Shown here piece after piece: positions 46,201-52,745 of a stretch of 64,000 nucleotides of DNA (position 1 is its first letter; every line of letters starts with the position of its first letter). The stretch is from Eutreptiella sp. 'Long Island Sound 2002' (taxonomy: Eukaryota; Euglenozoa; Euglenophyceae; Eutreptiales; Eutreptiaceae), in NCBI GenBank assembly GCA_964036045.1, contig OZ038398.1, forward strand, positions 24,050,052 through 24,114,051, read 5' to 3'. A model generated the notes under the pieces. It saw only the letters and a program-made list of their open reading frames with translations, ran no database searches and was not told where the DNA came from. The position numbers and the translations under genes are program-made.

Positions 46201-47020
46201 ATTACCCGTATGCAAGACCATCCCGGCCATTGCCATTTGGTAATAGCACCCTCAGCACACCACGCCGCGCCATGCCACGCCACACCACACCACACCACAC
46301 CACACCACAATACACCACACTACACCACACCACATCACGCCGCGCCACGCCACACTCTCCTTTCCTGTCGTGGCTGTATGCATTGGCCTCCTCCCTCCAA
46401 CCCCCATTCCCCACACGTTGCCCTTCCTTCTTCCAGGCTTCTGTATCTGTGGGGCCTGCCTGCTGCTGCAAATGGCATACCGGCTGTGCACCATTCCCCT
46501 CCAGCGGCGGCTGCAGCCCATGGACCCTTCCCTCTTCGGGCCGGTGGAGGAGCAAATGGACGTCGCGGGTGCCGGGGACGACACAAGCGACGACGATGAG
46601 CCGCACAGCCCCTCCAGCATCGAGATGCCCTCCCCGCCCAGCCCGCACTCACACCACACCCCTCACAGCAGCTCCTGGAAGCCCCACAACCCCGTCCGGG
46701 TGCTGCAGGAGACCAAGGAGCGGTTCGAGGCGCATGGGGGTCGCGTGCAGACAGCGGCGCAGACCCTGGCGTCTGCAGTGGAGGGCTTCAACAGCCTGTT
46801 CCAGATGAACGACGCGGTCATCACGGCGATCCTGATGCTGGCGCTGCTGGGGCTGCTGGTGCTGATCTGGTGCGTGCCCTTCTGCCACCTGCAGGCGGTG
46901 GCCGGCTGCTACATGATGCGCCACCCCCGATTCCGGACGAAGACCCCAGCCAAGCTGCTGTGCCTGTTCGCCCGCCTGCCCACCAAAGCGGACGAGGTCA
47001 TCTATGCGAAAAACAATTAG
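12741..47020 (+). CDS. MCTP-type protein: multiple C2 domains plus C-terminal membrane domain
   Basis: Eight exons (12741-13079, 23269-23520, 26173-26634, 38502-38623, 39848-40154, 41660-42028, 43604-43763, 46437-47020) join with matching phases (0,0,0,2,0,0,1) and give 2595 nt, 864 residues and a TAG stop. After an 80-residue lead come C2-like domains: C2A in exons 1-2 (PYVRLRR, SPVWKEQFYIL, EPMGTAELHFDDY), a diverged one in exon 3, and the last in exons 5-6 (YIVARCGRHWIRF, FEFAVHEPRMAVTV, GNLTLAVRW). Exon 6 has HYYHPWTPKQ, the counterpart of HYLHP in plant MCTPs. Exons 7-8 carry membrane helices and the terminal AGCYMMRHPRFRTKTP and LFARLPTK blocks of the plant-type MCTP (PRT_C) domain. Family members tether ER to plasma membrane. 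Calcium-binding aspartates are mostly absent in C2A. Coding sequence is under 8 percent of the gene. Confidence 0.85.
13445..13500 (+). repeat. tRNA-like box A/box B pair, SINE-head candidate
   Basis: TGGCTCAGCTGTCGTGG (box A-like) and GGTTCGAGCCCC (box B-like) are 44 bases apart, the spacing of an internal RNA polymerase III promoter. The T-arm cannot pair, so a working tRNA is unlikely. It lies in MCTP intron 1. Confidence 0.45.
14444..14853 (+). repeat. 0.4-kb direct repeat, left copy, flanking a LINE
   Basis: This 410-bp stretch reappears as 19619-20025 with about three substitutions plus a different C-run length. The LINE begins at its right edge. The left copy ends in GGCGGTGGGGGGCG, which in the right copy continues into the 33-bp array. 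So the repeat is either an exceptionally long target-site duplication or part of a duplicated intron segment. Confidence 0.85.
14855..18487 (+). pseudogene. LINE-B ORF2 fragment: reverse transcriptase, CCHC-like knuckle, RNase H, C-terminal tail
   Basis: The reading frame runs from LQQRRRLAVLRDKGG through the RT (FYADDL catalytic block near 15753), a knuckle C-x2-D-x7-H-x4-C (ACPLDRAQETMEHALTEC), RNase H (YPDGSS, RGELRAAL, CPDCQLVV, WMHVPSHIGIRGN, KADQLAD, all acidic residues and the His present), and a tail with SPLWDVEVCTP. It is broken by a frameshift near 15030, an in-frame TAA at 15732-15734, a one-base insertion near 16130 (TTTCCCGGCC), and a change of frame at the C-run 18046-18057. 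In an intact copy it would reverse-transcribe its own RNA at a nicked target. Confidence 0.85.
18600..19110 (+). repeat. tRNA-like SINE candidate, imperfect dimer, inside the LINE-B 3' region
   Basis: Two box B-like sites, GGGTTCGATGCCC (18678-18690) and AGGTTCGATGCCC (19034-19046), and a doubled word pair (AAGTGCACGGGGGTC at about 18796 and 19005, with GTGGAGGCGACGG following each) suggest two related units. The segment is absent from the same place in the full-length LINE at 34.2-34.7 kb, so it is a later insertion or a family-specific part. Confidence 0.45.
19619..20025 (+). repeat. 0.4-kb direct repeat, right copy
   Basis: The partner of 14444-14853, starting with six C directly after the LINE end and running without a break into the first unit of the 33-bp array. 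It shows where the uninterrupted locus continued. Confidence 0.85.
20011..23149 (+). repeat. 33-bp minisatellite, about 95 copies
   Basis: The unit is GTGCGGTGYACACGGGYGGT plus GGGGGGCGGCTTC, with C/T choices at two sites giving four common variants in no simple order. Rare changes include GGAGGG (about 21669), GGCCGC (about 20716) and GGGGTG (about 22554). One unit at the left edge and two at the right edge have one extra G (34 bp). Because 33 is a multiple of three and the unit has no stop, all six frames stay open for about 3 kb; this is not a gene. The G-rich strand (GGGYGGTGGGGGG) could form quadruplexes. It ends about 120 bp before MCTP exon 2. Confidence 0.95.
23269..23520 (+). CDS. 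MCTP exon 2
   Basis: Residues 114-197, completing C2A (TSVKRHTNSPVWKEQFYIL, then ILELRD and LGT-like EPMGTAELHFDDY). The acceptor is a pyrimidine-rich tract with GTGCCCAG; the donor is CAG|GTTGAC; phase 0 at both ends. The array-derived open frame upstream is not part of the exon. Confidence 0.8.
23771..23825 (+). mobile_element. LINE 3'-end fragment
   Basis: GTGGGGCAGGCGCGGCCAGA and CCTGACCATGTTGAG match the last 55 bases of the full-length LINE (GTGGGGCAGGCACAGCCAGA, CCTGACCATTTGAAG). It is followed by a short C-run and preceded, 60 bases upstream, by a long C-run (23695-23710). It is an extremely truncated insertion in MCTP intron 2. Confidence 0.7.
24237..24296 (+). repeat. tRNA-like box A/box B pair, SINE-head candidate
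   Basis: TCGCGCAGCTCATTGG and TGATTCGAACCCC are 47 bases apart, in the order and spacing of a polymerase III internal promoter. Arm pairing is poor, so this is a relic or SINE rather than a working tRNA. Confidence 0.45.
24469..25020. mobile_element. terminal-inverted-repeat element with internal C/G-runs (M4)
   Basis: The left end TACCTTAACCCCCCCTGTAA mirrors the right end (reverse complement TACCTTACCC, a C-run, then TTGTAATC). Similarity resumes further out with GGCCAC on both sides. The 0.55-kb interior holds a basic 87-residue ORF. No transposase is seen, so it would be non-autonomous. No target duplication could be defined. Confidence 0.55.
24595..24858 (+). CDS. hypothetical basic ORF inside the TIR element
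   Basis: 87 residues, ATG start, TAA stop. It is lysine/arginine-rich with a Pro/Ala/Ser-rich middle (residues 30-60) and ends in FKVVWSRKKKVHTVPVERAR. Function is not recognised. It may be captured exon sequence or a remnant of the protein of the parent element. Confidence 0.3.
   Translation: MFDGKLYLTRGICKHDQIPEQLKVPVKSNPAKPAAKRAGNRAAQPTSSSNPQPIPELPTEHVQEFKVVWSRKKKVHTVPVERARAQK
25079..25136. repeat. oligo-C/oligo-G hairpin cluster
   Basis: C8, ATTCTACTC, G13, a 22-base spacer, then C11 follow one another. The runs can pair in two ways. Similar C-run/G-run pairs end the short elements elsewhere in the window. Confidence 0.55.
25756..25830 (+). repeat. dispersed repeat, copy 2 (RT block-like)
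   Basis: Matches 9352-9420. The frame reads KGAYDNVTEELFVLTVLLC, similar in form to the first catalytic-aspartate block of LINE reverse transcriptases. It is a short fragment, so this is a suggestion only. Confidence 0.4.
26173..26634 (+). CDS. MCTP exon 3
   Basis: Residues 198-351, phase 0 at both ends. The acceptor is TTACCTTCCCAG and the donor the consensus AAG|GTGAGT. It encodes a diverged C2-like domain: LRVKIWRCTF, ANWYIMVRCG, WTEVDLCLYRRDEQ, CTIPFSEIPG. Confidence 0.85.
26910..29108 (+). pseudogene. LINE-A ORF1 with in-frame TGA codons
   Basis: The main frame is 27216-28742 (508 residues), then TGA, then the same frame continues as a Gln/Pro-rich tail (QQQGNQPQQPVPKQMPQ) to 29108. 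Upstream, the frame is also open from 26910 and is separated from the main part by one TGA at 27198-27200. Both TGA codons could come from CGA by one transition. A helical N-terminal region (EEFEKAHVRP, EETVLLSLEATQL) precedes a mixed alpha/beta part; VVFVDLPEFLPPKQLWELV near residue 408 is RRM-like in outline. No CCHC knuckle is present. As an ORF1 protein it would bind element RNA. Confidence 0.65.
29128..34221 (+). pseudogene. LINE-A ORF2: endonuclease, reverse transcriptase, RNase H and tail, two in-frame TAG
   Basis: Endonuclease: FATFNCNGL, AVQEPHL, GVAIFW, LADHNS (in place of the usual GDFN), RRRINRVHL, SDHKAV. TAG at 30463-30465. RT: SPGLDGMPA, KAFIKGRF, SIDFAKAYD, SGIKQGDPLSPALF, YYADDLL. 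Knuckle C-x2-D-x7-H-x4-C (CPVDGQLETSEHAVHEC). TAG at 32917-32919 stands where LINE-B has Trp. RNase H: YPDGSS, RGELRASL, CPDCALVV, PSHIDIPGN, RADHLAD; the four residues before PSH (WMHV-like strand) are missing compared with LINE-B. A 200-residue tail follows with SPLWDIEVCTP. An upstream ATG (29050) overlapping ORF1 by 59 bases is the alternative start. The lesions make this copy inactive unless read through. Confidence 0.85.
35343..35492. repeat. pentanucleotide arrays (CACTG)n then (CACAC)n
   Basis: About 14 copies of CACTG-like units pass directly into about 16 of CACAC/CATCA-like units. A second, broken CACTG patch lies at 35765-35880. The same unit types recur in intron 7. Confidence 0.85.
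36273..36300. repeat. (GGGTT)n, about 5-6 copies
   Basis: Perfect GGGTT units after a G-run. Too short and internal to be a telomere. Confidence 0.8.
36357..36468 (+). repeat. dispersed repeat D1, copy 2
   Basis: Aligns with 11799-11910 through GACTGTTGACC and flanking words. This copy starts shortly after the (GGGTT)n run. Confidence 0.55.
38502..38623 (+). CDS. MCTP exon 4
   Basis: Enters in phase 0 and leaves two bases (AG) that combine with the first base of exon 5 to make Arg. The acceptor is CATATCAG, the donor CAG|GTACGC. The sequence is Lys-rich at first (KIKRKVKDKI), then small residues; it links the exon 3 C2 domain to the next C2 strands. It rests mainly on phase fit and splice sites. 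Confidence 0.65.
38624..39847 (+). other. MCTP intron 4
   Basis: A 1.2-kb intron. A frame at 39147-39341 is open but matches nothing, and no splice sites would bring it into phase. I see no further feature. Confidence 0.5.
39848..40154 (+). CDS. MCTP exon 5
   Basis: Begins with the single base completing Arg and ends in phase 0 before GTATCA. It encodes the end of one C2 unit (EPGKARLGTARLRFEEL) and the start of the last (KGFCLYIVARCGRHWIRF, IFEFAVHEPRMAVTVAVMARD). Confidence 0.85.
40208..40400. repeat. trinucleotide microsatellite (AAC)n, (ATC)n, (ACC)n
   Basis: About 22 AAC units, then CATCAA-like units, then about 17 ACC units. The open minus-strand frames across it are repeat artefacts. 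Confidence 0.95.
40663..41090. mobile_element. hAT-type MITE with perfect 8-bp target duplication
   Basis: The left end CAGGGGTCTCTATAGCGG pairs with the right end CGCTATAGAGACCCCTG, and GCCACTTG stands on both outer sides (40655-40662 and 41091-41098). An 8-bp duplication and ends starting CAGGG are the hAT signature. Just inside each end is a direct repeat of about 48 bp (GGATTTGCGATGGATTTGAA, then ATTTTG and GATGGATTTACGA), the usual place for transposase binding. At 428 bp it cannot encode a transposase, so it would need one in trans. Confidence 0.88.
40785..40937 (+). pseudogene. SAM-domain-like fragment carried by the MITE
   Basis: The frame reads LPFLHGVKSDDFDSVRAITL and LRPEDFQRYDMPFGHRAQLV, ending at TAA. 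The pattern of a helical bundle with a final GHR-like turn and basic helix is like a SAM domain. It is about 50 residues, has no start of its own, and is probably host exon sequence captured by the element. Confidence 0.4.
41660..42028 (+). CDS. MCTP exon 6
   Basis: Residues 495-617, phase 0 at both ends; acceptor GGATGTCAG, donor GAG|GTATGG. It contains the last strands of the final C2 domain (GNLTLAVRW) and the start of the plant-type C-terminal domain (LPVAHYYHPWTPKQSNLF and the following helix). Confidence 0.88.
42029..43603 (+). other. MCTP intron 6
   Basis: A 1.6-kb intron. A GA/AT-rich stretch at 42630-42710 (GATGAT, GACAAT units) is low complexity. No mobile element is recognised. 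Confidence 0.6.
43604..43763 (+). CDS. MCTP exon 7
   Basis: 160 bases, phase 0 in and phase 1 out. It encodes KAHLRRIHNASEYPKKFLNR, then a Trp and a hydrophobic segment VSLLVNVGWVAFSYFP, the equivalent of the first membrane segment of plant MCTPs. The donor AAG|GTGTAA leaves one G that completes Gly with exon 8. Confidence 0.85.
43800..44098. repeat. pentanucleotide arrays, TGCTG-, GTGTG- and CCACA-like
   Basis: Degenerate TGCTG units pass into GTGTG units and, after GGCGCC, into their complement (CACCA/CCACA units). The strand switch creates an inverted pair of about 60 bases on either side of 44010. Confidence 0.75.
44099..46256 (-). mobile_element. decayed LINE on the minus strand
   Basis: Minus-strand translation from about 45960 down to 45375 gives continuous ORF2-like sequence with one or two stops: HCQLAPTDLHKWLQEHVAIS, DWFTSDQQWHLVAHRMRNLP, then a perfect knuckle C-x2-C-x7-H-x4-C (CLLCGGSLETAHHPWEC, about 45655-45600), then SQEWQPCLHTWLSTCL. 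Such a knuckle follows the RT in LINEs. The RNase H and 3' parts below 45.3 kb are too worn to read. It differs from LINE-A/B, where the second Cys is Asp. CCACA-type arrays stand on both sides. Confidence 0.65.
46257..46360. repeat. CCACA/CACGC pentanucleotide array
   Basis: About 20 units of CCACA, CCACG and CACTA type. It is the right partner of the array at 43800-44098. Confidence 0.85.
46437..47020 (+). CDS. MCTP exon 8 (last exon)
   Basis: Residues 671-864 and the TAG stop; acceptor CTTCTTCCAG. Second half of the membrane hairpin (CICGACLLLQMAYRL), a Ser/Pro/acid-rich linker, an amphipathic helix (GGRVQTAAQTLASAVEGFNS), a strong hydrophobic segment (AILMLALLGLLVLIW), then the hallmark CYMMRHPRFRTKTP and LFARLPTKADEVIY ending. 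Confidence 0.92.
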
Positions 47021-50000
47021 GCCCCTGACCAGGGAGCTGGCCCCTGGAGGTGCGGGTTCGCCTAATTCCAGAACTTTCCGTGGGGATGCAGTTGACGGCC
47101 CGCCGCCGGCGGTTGGCGGTTGGAGGTCAACCGCCTTGGGGTCTCCGGCTTTCCTCACCCCAAAACAATTTTCCGGGGCCAATGATCGTCTGGTGATATC
47201 TTTTGGGGGTGGTGGGGGCAGCGAGGCAGCGTCAGCGGGGGGAGGGGGGGGGGGGGCAAGCATGCGACCCCCCCTCCGATCCTCCCACACCCCAGTTTTT
47301 GAAGGACCGTTGTGCTCAGGAGGATGAGGGGATGTTTTGTGGGCATTTCCTTGCACTTTGAGGGTGCTTTTGGAGACTGGATGGTTGGATATTGGCAGAT
47401 GTATACCGGCATGTCACGTTTTATGGTTGGTTCATTCTATGAGTGTTTGGGGCATAAATGGGCAGCTGCAACAAATGTATTGTTCAATGAATTGTGGGAG
47501 CAACGGTGCAGTGTGGCGCTTGACAGAGGTTTCTTAAGAGGGAAATTTAATTAATTGGCGATAGGGAGGGTGGCAATCAATGCGCAGTGTTGTGCCAATT
47601 GGACCTCCTTATTTTGGAGGAGCGCCGGAGCGGCGCAATCTTTGGGAAGACCCGGGGCAACGGACAAGACTATCGTCGGACTGTCCGATTGTGGGAGATA
47701 CGCCGGCCGTTCCCAATATGCCCACCGCACGGGGGCCCCGCCGCGCGTGCAGCCAATTCCAAATTCCAAATTGCCGTTTCCAATTTCCTCCTTCGCAGCG
47801 ACTCTTTTGGGGGCACAGAGATCGTCGCCATTTGCGGCGTATGCCCATTCCTTTCTGCCCCATGTTGCGTCGACATGTTGTCTGTGGTTGATTTCTTTGC
47901 CTCTGCCGCGTGCTCTTCCATGTGTCTCGACTCCTAATGACACCGCTACCCCAACCCGAGTCGCCAACCGGCAAACCTGCTCCACCGTTATGCAGGGGCT
48001 TGAGAATGAGTGCTACCACTTGTAAGCCCGAGGCGTGGTGCAGGTGTTGTCGGGTGCATGCAGATGGTTGCGTAGTATCGCCATCGCGTCACCAAAGGCC
48101 ATAGTGCACCATGCAGTGTATGAGGGGGAGTACCTGCCACGGTGCGTGCGCAGTGCGGGTACTGGGGTTGTTCCGTAGACCCTTTCATCCAGAGCCGGTA
48201 GACCATCTCCTGGAGAACGTGTTCAAATACCTGACGCGGTGTGCGCGCGGTGCGGATACTCCCCCTGAGAAGTTGTGTGCTTGGAGTCATGGATGTACGG
48301 TAGAAGCTACACACACACCAGCCGGATAATTGGTGGTGGAGAGCACCCGTGGAGCTTTGCAGTCATGGGTTTGGCTGGTGGATATACTGAACAAAGTTGA
48401 AACCGCCTGCCCCAAGTGGCTCCATGCAGTGATTGTGGGCATAACGTCGTAGAGGGCGCCTTGCCACGCAGTTGAAGGTTTTACCACAAGTACCAGGACC
48501 TCCGGCCGTCGACCAGTTGCATGGGCTATGGGCAGACGACAATGCCTCCGGAGATGATGATGGCAATGATCAATTGTGTTTTGGTGCTTTTTTTTTTCTG
48601 CGCACCCGGGCGGTCGTGGTTTTCATCGGCGTACAATTTGGGTTCAAAGAACATGTGTGCACGCAGTGCATCATTGTCTCAATAGCAACGAGTAAGTCGC
48701 GTCCTTGTCCGAAGCATGGGCATGGGATTGGCACCATCATTTTGTGCAAACATCAACGCCAGGAACACGCGTGCATGCGGCGTCTGGCAGGAAATGGAAC
48801 TACGGGACGAAAGGCCGCAGGTGGTGCACTCTCAGCGCACACTGCGCACACCTGAGTACCCCACCCACACGGTGGTTGCTGGCTTTGTCACAGAAGAGCG
48901 TTGCACTCCTGCACCCTCTTTGTTCCGGACCGGACCATATCGCTGTATACCTATAGGGCCTATCCAGCCCGACGGTCGTGCATACTGTACCTCACCCCTG
49001 GGTATTGCATGGTCTACCCCCCCCCCCTTCAGCCCCCCTGAAGTCATGCATTGTGACTCCGCCATCCCCCCCCCCCCCGATGCCATGCCCTCCAAAGCCC
49101 CCTGATTCCATGCCGCTGAGATCATGCATATCCCACCCACTCCCCCCTCCACCTTCTCCTTGAGTTCCTTTGTCCGTCAATAAGCTAAGTACATAAGTAC
49201 ATAAGTCGTACTCGGAGGATATCGGGTGCAGATGGTTGTCGCGCATGACACTGGATACTGGACTGACGGCTCGAAGTGTCTTGTCCGGGGCCGGGGCATT
49301 CAGGCGATCAGTGCCGCCCATTGCTCTCTTTCGAGGTCGTGCACTCTGCCCCCTCCTTCTGGTGATGCATGATCCACCCGCCTTAGAAGTCCAGGAGGTT
49401 GTGCGTGCGGAACGCAGGGGCAGTGTTCGGAGGCTCCGTCCCCTACGACTGCCCGTCTGCCAAGACAGCGTGTCCTGGCCTCATCGACCACCACTCATTA
49501 TTATCATGACCGGGACACTCCCGCAGCGAGAGGGAGGGCCAGGGCTGGGGCGGGGGTGTTCAGGGGCATGACAAGGGCGCTCAGACCCCCTGCCACGCAG
49601 TACTGTCACGCCTGCCACGCACTGCGCGAGCCAGGCTTTGTGGGTGTGTGGACTGTGCGGCAGCAGGGGACGCTGGGGGATTGCGCCCCACGGACCTCGG
49701 AGAACGGACACCAAGTGCCCTGCATCGACGCCCCTCAGCCAGCGGCCCGGGCACAGGCCCCGGGTTGATCCGGGGCCGCCGTGCGCACAGACACACGCTG
49801 GGCCGTGTGCGCGTCGTGGCACTTGCAAGGAACCGCCCGTGCACGGCACGCCGGGCATAACGGCTGACTGCCCGTACGACAGTCAGGCAGGCTCCACGCG
49901 TCCGGTACAAAGCACGCGTCTCGGTAACAGCAGGGCCCTGTGCCATTTGCCACTCGGCACTGCCTGTGTGGGAACCATTTTGCGCGCAGTGTGTGACTCA

Positions 50001-50739
50001 TTCGGGCCCGGCGCCACCTTGACCATGTTGGAGGCAGGCTACTGGAGTGACATTGAAGTGGGCCAGCCCTCCGTCGTATCAAATATTGGCTCTAATTCTA
50101 AGGATGTTAAGTGCGCGACGATGTGTGCCGAGCACCACCGTTCCTGGCCGCTTTGGACCTTTGTGGGCAGGGGCCTTTGCGCAGCCTTTGGGAACCGCCC
50201 ATTACACACGCCTTCCCGGGAACGAGGGCCTGCCAATCGCTCTGCATGCCTCAACAGAGGGCGCGTTGAGGGCCGAGTGATGCCACATCTCCATCGCAAA
50301 TGACTGCCTCGACTGACTGCGCATACGCTGTCTGACAAACAGACGGCTCTGGTTGGCCCAGGGCCGGCCACTTCTTGCGGATCGCCGGTGGCAGGGCACG
50401 TTGCCCCGTTTGGGGTCTCTGGTGCCCCACTGCCCCCTGTTTCCCTCTCTGTTCTCCGCACAATCGTTGTCGCCATTGCCCGCGGTGTCACCATCGCTTT
50501 CAGCGTCAGAAGCAGCGTCCCCATGCCCCCAGCAGCACCATCCCTGTCCCACGCAGTCGTTTCTCGTGTGCGGCTCACATTCCCTTCACCCATCCCGTCC
50601 CACTCAGCCCCAGGCCAGGGCCGTCCTTAAGGGACGATATTTTTTTTTGTTAAGGACAGCCCTTAAGGAGAGCCCCTAGAGGCCTTTTTGCCCCGGCCGA
50701 ACGTGGGCCATGCCTACCCCCCCGGCCCTCTTTTGGGCA
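47021..50739. other. intergenic stretch downstream of the MCTP gene
   Basis: 3.7 kb without a gene I can support. It contains G-runs at 47237-47255, C-runs at 49018-49029 and 49066-49078, a small doubled TACATAAG at 49190-49206, and open frames in G/C-rich DNA at 49.2-50.3 kb with no recognisable domain. The polyadenylation region of the MCTP gene must lie at its left end. Confidence 0.4.
50617..50664. repeat. inverted repeat (hairpin) with T-run loop
   Basis: GGGCCGTCCTTAA and TTAAGGACAGCCC are complementary except for one mismatch, separated by a loop containing nine T. The right arm with its T-run recurs at 52219-52247, and the 13-mer again at 1020. Confidence 0.65.
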
Positions 50740-51209
50740 CCACTTCTGATTTTGCCCCCCGCTCTGCAGCGGTGGGGCTCCCCGATACGGCAGGGGTGAG
50801 GTAGCCATTTCGCCCACTTGTGGGCCACTTCTGATTTTGCCCCCCGCTCTGCAGCGGTGGGGCTCCCCGATACGGCAGGGGTGAGGTAGCCAATTTGCCC
50901 ACTTGTGGGCCACTTCTGATTTTGCCCCCCGCTCTGCAGCGGTGGGGCTCCCCGATACGGCAGGGCTGAGGTAGCCAATTTGCCCACTTGTGGGCCACTT
51001 CTGATTTTGCCCCCCGCTCTGCAGCGGTGGGGATCCCCGATACGGCAGGGGTGAGGTAGCCATTTCGCCCACTTGTGGGCCACTTCTGATTTTGCCCCCC
51101 GCTCTGCAGCGGTGGGGCTCCCCGATACGGCAGGGGTGAGGTAGCCAATTTGCCCACTTGTGGGCCACTTCTGATTTTGCCCCCCGCTCTGCAGCGGTGG
51201 GGATCCCCG
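50740..51209 (+). repeat. 85-bp tandem repeat, 5.5 copies
   Basis: Units start at 50740, 50825, 50910, 50995, 51080 and 51165 (partial). Each has TTTTGCCCCCCGCTCTGCAG and CGGTGGGG, then GGTAGCCA and CCCACTTGTGGG. Copies differ at single sites (ATTTCG/AATTTG, GGCTCC/GGATCC), the variants alternating. The last copy runs into the SAP exon. Confidence 0.95.
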
Positions 51210-51214
51210 TGCAG

Positions 51215-51946
51215 ACACGATTCAAGCGAGCTGAGTGGGATGGTAGTGCTAACCTGGAGGATTGGGTTGAGGCAAGCTCGTGTTCGTGTGAGAGAGTTTT
51301 TAGCTACGTGACGGCTACGGACTTTGGCCAAACCACGGAGCGCATGTGTGAGACGCTGTGGGTAAGGTGCAATGGGGAGGCACCAGAGGATTGGGGGCCC
51401 TTTGAGGTTTTTGAGGACCTTCGCAAGACCCCTTTCCGCCCGCGCAAACGGAAGCAAGGGCATGCGGTTGAGGTGGAAGATGGTGGTTTGCTTGGGTTTG
51501 CGGCTTTCAAGGATTTGGCAGTTTCTTTGGAAGAGGATGGTCAGGCAGAGGTTCCGTTGGACATTCGAGATTTGTGGGTTGTCCCCAAGAGGGCGACACG
51601 TGACGCCGACATTGGCGATGTGTATGGGGTTGAGTTGGAGGGTGAGGACGAAGACAGTGAGGACGAGGATATGGAGCAGGCAGGTGCAGTTGCCAGTAGC
51701 TCCTCTTCTGACCTTCGTAACCCCTCAGCTGTCCCCTCCACCTCTTCTAACCCTGCCGCGCAGTTGGTGTTTCGGTATGATGTGGATGAGGCGGTGTTGA
51801 ACGCAATGGAGACGGGGAGGTTGCATGAGTGGACTAAGGTTGAGTTTAAGGCCATTTGTAGGAAGCATGGTTTGAGTGTGGGCGGGGGGAAGGGTGAGCT
51901 TATGGAGCGTGTCAGGGTGCACTTCCAGAGGTTGTACCAGCAGTAG
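51215..51946 (+). CDS. SAP-domain protein, terminal exon
   Basis: The frame is open from the repeat array, but no ATG precedes the conserved-looking part. I place the exon start after CCCCGTGCAG (51214), which keeps phase 0, and the stop at TAG 51944-51946: 243 residues. The order is a Trp/Cys-containing head (AEWDGSANLEDWVEAS, SCSCERVFSY), a middle, a strongly acidic run (residues about 160-172), a Ser-rich linker, and a C-terminal SAP helix pair (LHEWTKVEFKAICRKHGLSV then GGGKGELMERVRVHF). SAP domains bind A/T-rich DNA in the nucleus. The head is unrecognised. Upstream exons were not found. It could be the end of a transposon protein. Confidence 0.55.
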   Translation, partial: TRFKRAEWDGSANLEDWVEASSCSCERVFSYVTATDFGQTTERMCETLWVRCNGEAPEDWGPFEVFEDLRKTPFRPRKRKQGHAVEVEDGGLLGFAAFKDLAVSLEEDGQAEVPLDIRDLWVVPKRATRDADIGDVYGVELEGEDEDSEDEDMEQAGAVASSSSSDLRNPSAVPSTSSNPAAQLVFRYDVDEAVLNAMETGRLHEWTKVEFKAICRKHGLSVGGGKGELMERVRVHFQRLYQQ

Positions 51947-52745
51947 GGAGTTTGTTTTCAGCTGTGCCACCGGCGATGGAACATTCGGGTGGTCGAACGC
52001 CGCATCACTGTATTTGATCAGAAAAAGTATTGCTCTTGTTCATGTTGAATTGTGCAGGGTGTGAGGTACGGTCATGCAACACATGTGGGGCTAGGATCAT
52101 ATGGTTGTGTGCTGAGACCAATTTGGGGCTAGGGACTCATGGTTGAACAATTGGGAACACCGGGGCGAAGACATGTACTGTCCGTGGGCTCTTTTGAAAT
52201 TACCCCGTTCTGGACGGACTTTTTTTTTTTTGCGTTAAGGACAGCCCTGCTCCAAGCCCTTGCAGTAGGCTGGCCTTATATAAGCACGGGGACCCGTCTT
52301 GCCGTCATTTTTCTGTAGTTTTTGTTGTCAAGGACATGTTTGGGGGCGGGGTGTGTTGGAGGGGCGGGGTGATGCTTGTGCGAGTTGTTGCTGCTCAGTG
52401 CGGGTGACTGCAATCCAGTTGCACCTGCCGCCCCCTCCCCTGCAAGAACCGCGCCCTTGTGCAAACCGCACCGGGTGTTGTTTCCTTTTCTGGTTGCCCA
52501 TGAAGATGGAGGTTTCTTTGTGATTTGGAGATGGGTGTAGGATACTGATTGCTGTCCTGCTTGGCGCTGTCTTGCCTAACCCCAACCCGAACCCACCCAC
52601 TCTAACCCCTTCTCGTCCTCTGGCGGTGGAGATTGAGGAATCCCACTTGAAGACTGGTGCATTCATGACACAACCGCCACTGCTTGTGTTTTCTTGCGGC
52701 GCAGAGCACGAGAAGGTATTGTTTCCGTCAAACGCAATGCTTTTA
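51947..52745. other. downstream flank with a possible TATA box
   Basis: It contains the second T-run plus TTAAGGACAGCCC (52219-52247) and, 30 bases on, TATATAAG (52277-52284), which could be a core promoter for a transcript to the right. No matching gene is evident, so the promoter reading is weak. Confidence 0.3.

Larger units (their letters stand above)
43764..46436 (+). other. MCTP intron 7
   Basis: A 2.7-kb intron, almost filled by a decayed minus-strand LINE that lies between two pentanucleotide arrays. Confidence 0.75.
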
